From: Hyaloscypha bicolor E
Lineage: Eukaryota > Ascomycota > Leotiomycetes > Helotiales > Hyaloscyphaceae
Assembly (NCBI RefSeq): GCF_002865645.1
Contig: NW_020194638.1
Span: forward strand, 1,295,974 to 1,359,973
Reading direction: 5' to 3'
Length of the DNA: 64,000 nt
The notes below the pieces were generated by a model. It was given only the letters and a program-made list of their open reading frames with translations, searched no databases and was not told the DNA's origin. This document shows, one piece after another, positions 22,967 to 32,491 of this stretch (position 1 is its first letter; every line of letters begins with the position of its first letter). A program made the position numbers and the translations under genes.

Positions 22967-24214
22967 ATGGCTTCACTTCCAATCTTCGCCGCAGCTGATG
23001 CTGCCATACTCACAGCTCAAAACCTTATCCAGCCAGTCATCCGAAGACGCCGGCAAATATCCAGCTCTCTGATGTTCTCGGAAGCTTCGTCCTCGTCGGA
23101 TAATTCAGCTGACTCGGGAGTCGGTCTTGTACCCTCGTTCATAGTACCAGAGTTTATCGAGAGTGCAGAAACTTTGGAGTACATTGGCTGGGGAGAGGAG
23201 AAGGCTACCGACATATGGGCCCGATGGGAGATCGTCAAGCAGATCGAAAGCAATGAGGCAGCATTTGAGCATCACTTCCTCGAGTATGCTTTGTCTGCTA
23301 TACCATATCTCAAGCCTGAAGACAGACAGGAGGATTGGGATGCAGAGATGTTGAATTGGGGAGTAGGGGCTGAACTTCGTGCAGCAATTATGGACGAAGG
23401 GTACACCAATATTAGGCTCACGGAGTCAGCACAGTATTGGGTCAAGGATACAATGGAAATACGCTATCTCAGTCTGGAGAGATTGCAGCGAGACAGTCAG
23501 ATGAGGGCACAGACCTCAGCCACCTCCACGAACAACACCATCTCCACGAACAACGCCGCCTCCTCGAACAACGCCGCCTCCTCGAACAACGCCACCGATA
23601 CTAGGGAGAATCCTGTAGCCGTAACACAGTTCGCGACTTCGTCGACGGTCCCTGGAAGATTAGCTTTGTATAAGGCGATTGCAAAAGACAGAGTTGGACA
23701 AGACCCGACGGGAAAGATCTCTATTGAAAGTCTAGTTAGCGGAACTCCATCCGACTTTCGGGGAGTAGGTGGAACGGTACTTTACTTTACGCCTACTCCA
23801 GAGGTCGCGGAATACTATCGAGGCTATATCAGAAGACGGTGCAATAGCGCAGCTCCACTCATGCTACAACTATTGGTTCCCAACTCCTTTATCGAAGCAC
23901 TCCGCCCATTTATTCTGAGATTTGGAGACCTTTGGAAGGAAATTGTGTTTACTAGTCGACGTGGATTGTTACTAAGGGGTGACTTGAAGCGAATCCATCG
24001 GCTACCTTTGATCATCGCTCCTATCGCTCGCTCTCACAACAGAACTATCAGCAATCTCGATGACTATCACCAGATATCTTCCGTTCGACATGTTCTTTAC
24101 GTCAAGGACTCCGAGGCAATTCAGTATGTCTTTCAAGGAGAGGATATGTTGGATGGGTTAGAAGAATGTGGCGAACTGAGGCCAGTCTCTGAAAGCTCTA
24201 CATCAGCATCCTAA
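22967..24214 (+). CDS. Uncharacterised fungal protein, 415 aa, intronless
   Basis: The first ATG of the frame is at 22967 (the frame is open upstream but has no earlier ATG). The protein has an Ala-rich start, a basic RRRRQ cluster near residue 28, a Ser-rich acidic stretch (about 35-55), an acidic/aromatic region (60-165), a Ser/Thr/Asn/Ala low-complexity linker with near-repeats of (S/T)NNA (about 180-210), and a folded C-terminal half with a TVLYFTPTPEVAEYYRGYI motif near residue 275. From memory, hydrophobic-Y-F-T...EVA-x2-Y stretches occur in fungal proteins of unknown function; I cannot name a domain. The ASSNN part of the linker is repeated at DNA level (about 23560-23590), a possible length polymorphism. 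Confidence 0.65.
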   Translation: MASLPIFAAADAAILTAQNLIQPVIRRRRQISSSLMFSEASSSSDNSADSGVGLVPSFIVPEFIESAETLEYIGWGEEKATDIWARWEIVKQIESNEAAFEHHFLEYALSAIPYLKPEDRQEDWDAEMLNWGVGAELRAAIMDEGYTNIRLTESAQYWVKDTMEIRYLSLERLQRDSQMRAQTSATSTNNTISTNNAASSNNAASSNNATDTRENPVAVTQFATSSTVPGRLALYKAIAKDRVGQDPTGKISIESLVSGTPSDFRGVGGTVLYFTPTPEVAEYYRGYIRRRCNSAAPLMLQLLVPNSFIEALRPFILRFGDLWKEIVFTSRRGLLLRGDLKRIHRLPLIIAPIARSHNRTISNLDDYHQISSVRHVLYVKDSEAIQYVFQGEDMLDGLEECGELRPVSESSTSAS

Positions 24215-26742
24215 CTAGAAAGACACTCGCCTTCAGCACATTGAGGTGCCATTGTTTATACAGACTCTGTAGTAATAGTATTTGCTTATTAAATCTCTAA
24301 TCGGTAAAACTGAGTGTCCTAGCCATTCCGCTAAGGTAAAAATAGTACTATCCTCTCCCTGCATAACTTCGTCCACGCATGAATTCAAATGCTCAGGAAC
24401 CACGCCAATTCCAAGGCATCCTAACTAGTACAACTTGTCGTCAAAGTCGACTCTGCTTTGGCTTGCCCTGCGTGCATGAAATTCTCTGCTGCTCCAGCAA
24501 ACGAAACCCTAATATGGACCTTTCTCTAATACAATTTTCGCATTTGCACAGATCTCGCCATGTCTCATTAAACATACCAGCTGTAGCAACCCTCGAAATA
24601 GTGTCGTGTTATGGTGTTGTTCCCTGGTCTTGCATGGATTATACCTGGCGGGCAAAGTCGAACTCACACCTCCCCGTGGTGCCTGCTGGGGACTCTGTAT
24701 AGAGTATTCTATACGGATAGCAAAGGTCTACTGTAAGCTTAGCTTGCACAACGATCAGAGTCGCAATCGTCGTTACGGAAGGATCTTCGGAGAATTTTTC
24801 ACGATACAAGCACGATAACTCGACGCGCCCCCCTAACACCGTCGCGCTTTATCGACCACGAGAAGCGATTCAGAATAGTAAATTCAACTTGGTCTTTTGT
24901 GCGCTACTCAAGCCTTTTGTCGCTCGATGCCTTACCCCACCGCCGGGTTCTATCCGCGAGATTACAGAGAGAAATCGAGGAGGACACCGTGGCCTTATCG
25001 ACCCGACGACATACTCTCGATATAGCTATACGATGGAGGAGCCCTTCTGCAGATGCAGGCTCGAGGACGCGATTATACCGGGTATAAAGGAGGAAATTGG
25101 AAAGGAGACAGACAGGAGATTCGCTGCCAAGGAGAGGACCTTCTGTTAGGCTTGTCTAGAAAGCTTTTGATTTCGTTCGAGCGATAACTGGAGCCAACCT
25201 TTAGGGCCTCTCTGCGGTTAGTATATATGGAATCTGGTGGCCACCCCAACTGGCCGTGGGAGGTTTACAGTCACAAGCTACGGTATACCGGGAACTAGAA
25301 GATGCAAAGGGCTAGCCTGCCGGTTTGAAATGCTTTCTAGGGTATACAAGGGCACTGTAAAAGCGCAGAATCAGGGACCCGGGGCTACTTGATAAAGGAC
25401 GTCGTTTTCCCCTCGTGGTTTAGGCTATTCTATTGAGTAGGACTTTGTAGTAAATCCTTAGCTTAGCACGTCCTCATACCCTATGGGAGGTTTTGAGTAT
25501 ATCGCCTTTCAGGCTACTCTCTCGGACGCAAATAATTATCATTATTATTTTTATCATTTGAATTATACCTTGCCTGAAGAGGCACCAAATGTTGTATTCC
25601 TATTTCTTGGCGCTGCCCTGCTGCTAAGAGGATTGCACCTTGCCTTGTATGAGTCGTAACATGCTTATGAGAAATGTTAGACGTTGACACCTCCTTAGAT
25701 CTACACTGTCGTTGAGAAGAGTCGATTCTCGGATGTGGTATACCCAGAGTCCAGGGTTTTGAGACGTCACGGGACATAAGCGCATTGAATTGATAACGTA
25801 GAATGACTCTGCTATCCCCAGTAATCACAAGTATGCGTCTACATAAGCCTACTGCAAGAAGTCATCGTCCAACAGCACTTCCTCATGCGCGGATAGATAA
25901 CTTTGATCACATCCTCCCTCCATTTTTACCCACAACTTGCAACCATGCAATCACCATACACAGACCCTTTCTATCCTTAGATAGGGCTGACGCTCCGTAT
26001 CACAGCAACCCAATTAACCCTCAAATCCCGCCTCGCCTCATCTCGCCTGACCAGATACCCTTTCTGTGCTACGTAATCTTACTATCCAGACATGCCGATT
26101 TTCTCGGACCTCGCTTTGTATCTAGTATTACATCACTGAAGTACACCGCCTTTCACACGGTAGTTAAAAAGACCGAGTGCAAAGGTGTACGGATCGGTGT
26201 GTATATCTCCCGGATACAGGGATAGTAGGAATAAGCGAGGTTTTGAAGGCTGATAAGTAATTCAGGGGGAAGAAAGGGGGGCTGCAAGCGAGGTATGAAG
26301 GTGAGAAAAGGGGTAATGTAGTTTTACAGTGCTAAGCGAATAGCCCCTGAATCTAGACTCATCGTATTCGTATTTAGGCATCTCGTACTCGTATTCAGCC
26401 CACCTTCCACTGACTCGTGTATCTCCTTCACTGTCAAAGCCGCAGCTGCACCCGTTGAGATCCAGACCTCCTTGCAAATGCCAATGCAGGAACCACAAGG
26501 CTGTCGGAAGTCCGATATCTGTATCTTTGAAGTTCGGGGGAGAACCTACCGTATCTGTATCTCCCAACAATCCCACTTCTGTCATACGACGAGGACAAAA
26601 TTCACAAACTCCACGAAGTCGTGGAGATGATGAGGTTCAAAGTAGGCTTTGCGAAATCTCGACAGATTTCGATGAATTTCAAGTGACTTCTGCATCATAT
26701 TGTTCGGCTTTACACAGATTCCTTTTATTCTCGATTTCCAAG
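24215..26742. other. Long gene-poor region with transposon scraps
   Basis: There is no convincing host gene. It holds a SWIM-like transposase scrap (24379-24600), a short ATT/TTA simple repeat (25533-25560) and several overlapping open frames on both strands (24889-25149, 25514-25828, 25803-26225, 26262-26585) that show no recognised motif. A GAATTC-free, CpG-bearing segment from 24840 to 25500 has coding-like purine bias but many stops. The last 300 bases are the 5' flank of the P450 gene. Confidence 0.5.
24379..24600 (+). pseudogene. Possible relic of a MULE-type transposase (SWIM zinc finger)
   Basis: The plus frame contains CRQSRLCFGLPCVHEIL followed by N-x-D-L-x-L-I-Q-F. The pattern C-x(n)-C-x-G-x-P-C-x-H-x-I, then a short spacer and F, resembles the SWIM finger at the C-terminus of fungal Mutator-like (FAR1/MULE) transposases, where GLPC-x-H is typical. 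Flanking frames are closed and no DDE domain is seen nearby. The match is short, so this is tentative. Confidence 0.35.
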
Positions 26743-28452
26743 ATGGAGCAACTGGCCAAGATATCGCCGTTTGAGACTGTCCTTGAATTTGGAAGAGGTA
26801 GCTCAGTCCTGTCACCTGGGACGATCGGAGTACTTCTGCTTCTCATAATATGGGCTCTCTTTGTAATTCACTTCCTAGCTAACAAAATGCCCAGTCACTG
26901 ACTTCTCTACAGAAGCAAGCGACACAAACTCAAGTACCAAAAATACCAAAGATACCGGATGCACCAGATGCGCTTCCCTTCGTTGGGAACCTCATGACTC
27001 TTGGTGGACGACTGAATGAAAACGACTCCACAATATACTCACGATGGTCCAAGAATCTATCGAGCGACATCTTTCAAATGCGGCTCGGCAGCGAAAGGGC
27101 AGTGGTAGCCAACACTTTCTCGACTATTAAGGACCTCTGGGTCGGGCATTCCAACGACCTAATCGACAAGCCGCAACAACATGGCTTTACAGAAAAACTC
27201 GAATACGATCTCTCTGGAGCGAATATGACAGAGGCAATTCGAAGATGCAGGAAAGCAGCGACACGAGCATTGGGCAAATCTCTTTGGCCGACATATTATC
27301 ATTTGCTGGAGCCGGCGTCGGTCTCCCTCACTCGAGAACTTCTCTCCAAAGGTGATGAGTATATGGACATCTATCCATACCTCCGACACATCGTTTTCGA
27401 TCTCGCGCTTTCTCTGACGTATGGTACCGTGTCCAATGGCGTCGATGACGAATTCACGGATGCGTTGGTCGAGAGCATCAACCAGATCTCATATTTCAGA
27501 GCGTCGACGCAAAGACTCAGAGACTACGTACCGATACTGAGATTGCTCATTCCAGACTTTGCTAGTGGGAATGCCGTTGTAGCAGCGGAGAAACGGCGAC
27601 AAGAGCATCTCGATGTCATCTTCGATGCGTTGAAGAAGAGGATCGCGTCAGGAGAGCAAGTAGACTGTATCGTCAACGGCCTTGTAAAAGACAATCTCTC
27701 AGAACCAGAGATCCATGGAACGTGCAAAGCTCTTCTCCAAGCTGCACCTGACTCCACTGCCTCATCTATGTATGTTGTGATTGGCTGGCTCTCAATACCT
27801 ACAGGCCAAGAATTCCAGTCAGAACTTTATGATGCTATCTTGGCTTCTTATGATGGGGATAGAGATAAAGCGTGGGAGATGGCGTTCCGAGAAGAAAGTG
27901 TTGAGCTGCTTGTTTCACTGTACAAGGAGACCCTTCGATTCTGGACAACCACCCCGTACTCCCTTCCACGCACGACGGTCAAGGATATCAGCTACTGGGA
28001 CACCGTCATTCCCAAGGGCACAACGATGATCATGAATGCTCAACAAGCAAATCATGATACGGCTTGGTACGGAGACGATGCGTTGGAGTTCAAGCCCACG
28101 AGGTTTATTGGAAAGACGGATTCCTTACCTCACTTGACGTTTGGGGCTGGGTCAAGAATCTGTCCTGCTGCCGCATTGAGCAATCGAATTATATAGTAAG
28201 TCCCATATCTCCCGTTAAACCCTATCACGAGACAATCTTCGAGGATGCTGACGCCAAGACTTTAGTGCTCTGATTGCGAGACTCGTCCTAGCATTCAAGA
28301 TCAACGAGCCGAAAGATCTCAATGCAAGGAAAGCCAACGCGGATATGCTGGACTTCTCAGCAGAGTACAGGAGCTTGGTGGCTATGCCAAGACGGTTTGA
28401 TGTCTCATTTTCACCAAGAGATGAGATTTGGATTCGGACGAAGATGCTGTGA
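26743..28452 (+). CDS. Cytochrome P450, CYP504-like (phenylacetate hydroxylase type)
   Basis: Model: join(26743..26862, 26913..28195, 28266..28452), 529 aa. Intron 1 (50 bp) runs GTAATT to CTACAG with a GCTAAC branch; intron 2 (70 bp) runs GTAAGT to TTTAG. An N-terminal membrane anchor (about residues 27-40, VLLLLIIWALF) is followed by a Pro-rich hinge (PKIPKIPDAPDALPFVGN). The I-helix reads APDST near 316, the K-helix ExxR is KETLR near 378, and the heme loop FGAGSRICPA near 449 supplies the axial Cys. The heme region and the SLPRTTVKD...IPKGTTMIMNAQQANHD segment resemble fungal CYP504 enzymes that hydroxylate phenylacetate or 3-hydroxyphenylacetate in the homogentisate route. The substrate is inferred only from that resemblance. 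No other catabolic gene is adjacent. A transposon begins 85 bp after the stop. Confidence 0.82.
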
Positions 28453-28536
28453 CGTTCACGTAAGGAGGAAAACTAAGGTTGGAGATCTATGTTGGGTTTA
28501 AACCTCGCGTACACATAGACCATACCACGTGACATA

Positions 28537-28578
28537 ACCGAAGTCCCGCGCCAAAACACGTCCCGCACCAAAACACGC
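28537..28578 (+). repeat. Left terminal inverted repeat of the TA transposon
   Basis: It holds CCCGCGCCAAAACA and CCCGCACCAAAACA in tandem 17 bases apart. It is unmutated in CpA contexts, unlike the interior. Confidence 0.85.
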
Positions 28579-30207
28579 GTGTAATAAAAATATTTTAATT
28601 TATTAAAATACAACCACCTTATATAAAAGTCTAATTTTTCATATATAAGATCCCCTTAGTATATAAACCTTACTTTTAATAATATATAGTAAAAATACTT
28701 AATATTTATTAGTATAATAAACCTTTAATAATTATATTAAATTCTATAAAATTTTAATATAAGTTTTATATTATATATTATTATAAGTTAAAACTATTAT
28801 AAAATTACTACCTTATTATAATAGTTTTAGGAAATATATTAATATTTTATATAATTTTATCTTTTAAAGTATAATTATAAGTTAAAGATTAAATATTTAA
28901 ATTTTCTTAACTCTTACTTTTAACTTTAAATAAAGAATACTTACTTTATATAATAATCTAAATTTTTATATATAAGATCTCTTTTATATAGTAAACCCAC
29001 TTTTAATAATATTTAATAAGAATACTTATTATTTTATAATATAATAAGCTTTTAATAATTCTCTTAAAACTATATAAATATTAATATAACTTTTATATTA
29101 TATAATATTATAAGATAAAAAAATTATAAAATAACTTTAATACTATTATAATTTAAAAAGATATATTAATAGTTTATATAATTTTAACTTTTAAAAGAAA
29201 ATTATAATTTAAAGATTTAAATTTTTTTAAATTTTTTAAATTTTTAAATTTTAACTTAAAATTAAAAATTATTTATAATATATAAAAATTATATATTACT
29301 TTAAATATATTATATTATATATATATTCGTATTTCAAATATAAAAATACTTAATTTAAGAGCTTTATATTAATAAATATATATTATTTATATATTAATAA
29401 CTTTATATATTAATAAATATATTAATAAATATATAAAGTTATTAGTTTTTTCTAACTTAGCTATATAATATAGTTTTATTTATATTAAAATATTAAAATT
29501 AATATTATAAATCCTTTTAATAATTAATAATAATTAAAAGAATTTATATATTAAAAAATATAATTATTAAATAAAGCTATAATATAAGTATTATTTAAAA
29601 AATAGTTAAAAAATAGTTAATAATAGGAGTTTATATATAATATAAGCCTAAAATGGAATAACTATTATATATAATTATAAATAACTTAAACTTTTATTAA
29701 ATTCTATATTAGAGTAAAAAATATATATTTTAAAAAATTAAAAGATTATATATAAAGGCTTTTATAATAAGAATATAGTTATAAGTTACTTTTATATATA
29801 TAATATCTATAAAATAATTAATAAGTTTATTTATAAATAGTCTATTTATTTATATTTTATAAATAATAAAAAGTTAATTAATTTTTAAAAAATATTTAAT
29901 TTAAACTTAAATTTTAATAACAAATAATACTTTTTATTAAAAACTCTTTATATATTATAACTAATATTATTAAATAAAGTACAATTTATATAATTATATA
30001 ATATTTTATATATTTATTATAAAACTATATCAAAAATTTATAATTTCACAAAAAATTAATATAATAATAATAACTTTTTAATTATAAGAAGATTATTATT
30101 ATAATTTTAGTAACTTACTCGATTATATTTATAGTCTCTATATTCTAAAAATGAAGTTAAAAGGATTTGTGGTTATTTAATTATTAAGATTTTGAAATAT
30201 CGCTAGA

Positions 30208-30249
30208 GCGTGTTTTGGTGCGGGACTTGTTTTGGTGCGGGGAATCGGT
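30208..30249 (-). repeat. Right terminal inverted repeat of the TA transposon
   Basis: Read on the minus strand it repeats the left end: ACCGATT, then two CCCGCACCAAAACA units. GC-rich composition is retained. Confidence 0.85.
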
Positions 30250-30365
30250 TAACCCTTTTGCCCTAATGTTGTCCATCTAGCTCTTCTGCTAATGCACAAT
30301 CGATACAGCAACCTAGAGCCACATGACTCTAATTCTTACCCTTCCTTCCCCGAAGTGAAGCTACA

Positions 30366-31043
30366 TTATATATCACTCAACTCATCGGTAATGGCTCTGT
30401 CCTGCATGCCAGTGCAAGTACAATCCGCATGCAGCTGAAGCCCCAACTGGAGCGCCAACGCGCCTCCTTCCCTCGCATGTTCGCCAAGCCAGCGCTCAAG
30501 TGGTGCGAAGCCGTGTCCAGATCCGGACCAGGCAGCTTCACAACCCGAGCCCATCATAGATGCATGGGACTGGCAGGTGGCTGAAGTTTGGGTGCTGTCG
30601 TAAGACGGGTATGAGGTGTCAGAAGTCTGATAGTGGGGTGAACTTTGACGAGGATAAGGATGAGTCCAAGCGGAAACCTCTAGGAGATCGGTTTCCGTAT
30701 GTGTGAACTGGCCGGGCACGTCCGTGGTGAAGCCGGAAGTAGACGTTGCGTTGCTGGGGTATGACATCCTGGATGATGAAGTTTGTGCAGCCGTGGAGTC
30801 TGTAGGGCGCCTCAAGGAGGAAGATTCTGCTTGTTGCTTGTGTGAATGAGAGGATCGAGGGCCCGAAACGGATATTTGTTGTTTGGATGAGAGTGAGGCG
30901 TTACGTTCGGCGTGCTTTTTGGAATTCTGATGATTGGTTTTACTGTGGAAGACGGTGATCAGTTACTATGCTGCGTGTTGAGGGAGGAAAAATGGGTAGG
31001 GGTATTTCAGTGACACTTACGATGCTCTATTTTTCGAGGACAT
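30366..31043 (-). CDS. Small Ser/Thr/His-rich protein, function unknown
   Basis: Model: complement(join(30366..30942, 31021..31043)), 199 aa. Exon 1 encodes only MSSKNRAS. The 78-bp intron runs GTAAGT to CCACAG and keeps frame. The N-terminal half is basic and Ser/Gln-rich (KKHAERNASLSSKQQ), the middle is Ser/Thr/Tyr/Pro-rich with no charge pattern, and the last 60 residues are more structured (Gly, Leu, Trp) and contain two Cys close together (CTCTG). No domain is recognised. The gene could be lineage-specific. It converges on the TA transposon, whose right end is 116 bp past the stop codon. Confidence 0.55.
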
Positions 31044-32491
31044 CTTGGTAGAAGGTATGTAGGATTGATTGAGAGGGGCGGACTCTGTGAGACTGTCGTG
31101 CTGGTGCAAGTAGAAGCCAACCTAGCCCTCCAATCCTCGATCGAAGTAGAAGTTAGGGAAGAGAAAGATAGTGGATGAGGATGATAGATGAGAAGTCTAA
31201 TGCGGGAATTGGGGTCCTTATACCTATCTGACTGCAGTACTCCGTTGGCGACCAACAAATCCCTATCACTTCCTATCCAAGGTCATTGGCAGTGACTCTC
31301 TGCCTCACCCTTCCGATTCACTTGGGCACATTACGAAGGGAAATGAGCCAGACGGCAGCGCAGTTTGGGACAGGGTTGATACCATCGAAACCCATAGCAT
31401 TCAAACAACGCAGAATCGTATGTTAGCGCAGATCCCGCTTGCGTCTTGGACATTTCATCCGGGATGTTTGGGGGGCTCTGGTTGGACTGGTGACTTTTGT
31501 CTCGCTTGACACCAGGCTCATTTTCCAAGCTTCACAGTCAATTCAGGGAGGCAGACTTATCGACGACCAGGTGGCGCAACACTTGGGAGATCACTTTGGT
31601 CCAGGACATCGTCTTGTGCATATTCAGTCCAATTATCGGGACACGGGAGATTGAAAGTGGGCTGGCATACCTCCGCTTCTAACGATGTCCGAACAAATCC
31701 CGTCTGAGACGAGGGGATTGTCAAAACCCAGTCGCTCCTCTTATTGGATAGATTACTTTTGTACATCGATGAATGCGAACCGGCTTGCCGGTGGCGTTTT
31801 AAGGGGTGTTGGCTGGAGACGCGGGGTTCTCCTCGATTGGTCAGGATACTTTTGTCTGCCCTGGGTCAGCGAGTCTGCTTCGAGTCGCGGTCTAAGTGCT
31901 TGTTTGCATCGCCCACCCGTTTCTGCATCCAGTTAGCGTCTGTCGTCGTTGGAACTGTTCTGATTGGTTAGATGACCTTTGTACTCGGTCACGCAGGGTT
32001 CGCCCAGGGTATTGGTTGTTCAGGGACGGGGAGGCTTCACGAAGACAGCACATGAAGCAACAGGCTCGCTGCACCATCGATTACAATGCCGTGCCGGCAG
32101 CTACCCCGCCGCAAACGAGAGCTTGCTCATGGCCGCAGTGTGGTCTAGATTTGGCGTGACAATCATGAGATCTCCAATCCTGAGCCTCGGATTCACCGCT
32201 CAAAATCCACAAGGACAGGAATAGGCGCAAGGCCCTGTACAACAAGTCCTCCGGTCCATGTCATGAGTCGGGAAGTCATCGCAACGCCCGGCTGCTATGC
32301 CTCGTCTGCCACATTTCAGCTGCCTAAATATTTGTACAACCTAGAGCCTTATTGTTTTCTGATTTGCTTTTTCAATACTTTCCCTCTCTTTTTCGTCGGC
32401 TCAATTTCTCGTCTTCATTGAACGCTTTTCTACGTACAAGTCAAAGTTCACGAACCAAATCACGACCGAATTACATACAAGCTAATTCGTA
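31044..32491. other. Intergenic region upstream of the Clr5-domain gene, with repeated modules
   Basis: There is no credible gene; short frames on both strands overlap. It contains four copies of an ATTGG...ACTTTTGT module (31481-31987). The last 150 bases have a pyrimidine-rich run (32370-32400) before the ATG at 32492, fitting a promoter and 5' leader. Confidence 0.5.
31481..31987 (+). repeat. Four dispersed copies of a ~22-bp module
   Basis: Copies start at 31481, 31742, 31835 and 31962. Each reads roughly (G/T)(A/T)TTGG, four or five variable bases, then GATNACTTTTGT (copy 1 GTGACTTTTGT, copy 4 GATGACCTTTGT). The ATTGG part is the reverse of a CCAAT box. Function unknown; they may be regulatory sites or remnants of a repeat. 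Confidence 0.6.

Larger units (their letters stand above)
28537..30249. mobile_element. DNA transposon with GC-rich 42-bp inverted ends and RIP-ruined interior
   Basis: Left end 28537-28578 and right end 30208-30249 are inverted repeats that match at all but about five of 42 positions, starting ACCGA. Each end carries two direct copies of a CCCGC(A/G)CCAAAACA core, probably transposase-binding sites. Both sides carry the dinucleotide TA (28535-28536 and 30250-30251), the target site of the Tc1/mariner/pogo superfamily. The 1.7-kb length suits a pogo/Fot1-like element with one transposase gene. The interior is A/T-saturated and has no recognisable reading frame left, so superfamily rests on ends, target and size. 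It lies between the P450 and a small Ser/Thr-rich gene. Confidence 0.8.

Noticed and set aside
24301..24335. tRNA-like string on the minus strand (GGCTAGGACACTCAGTTTTACC)
   Set aside because: It resembles a D-arm and anticodon arm, but the anticodon stem does not pair and no T-arm or acceptor stem follows.
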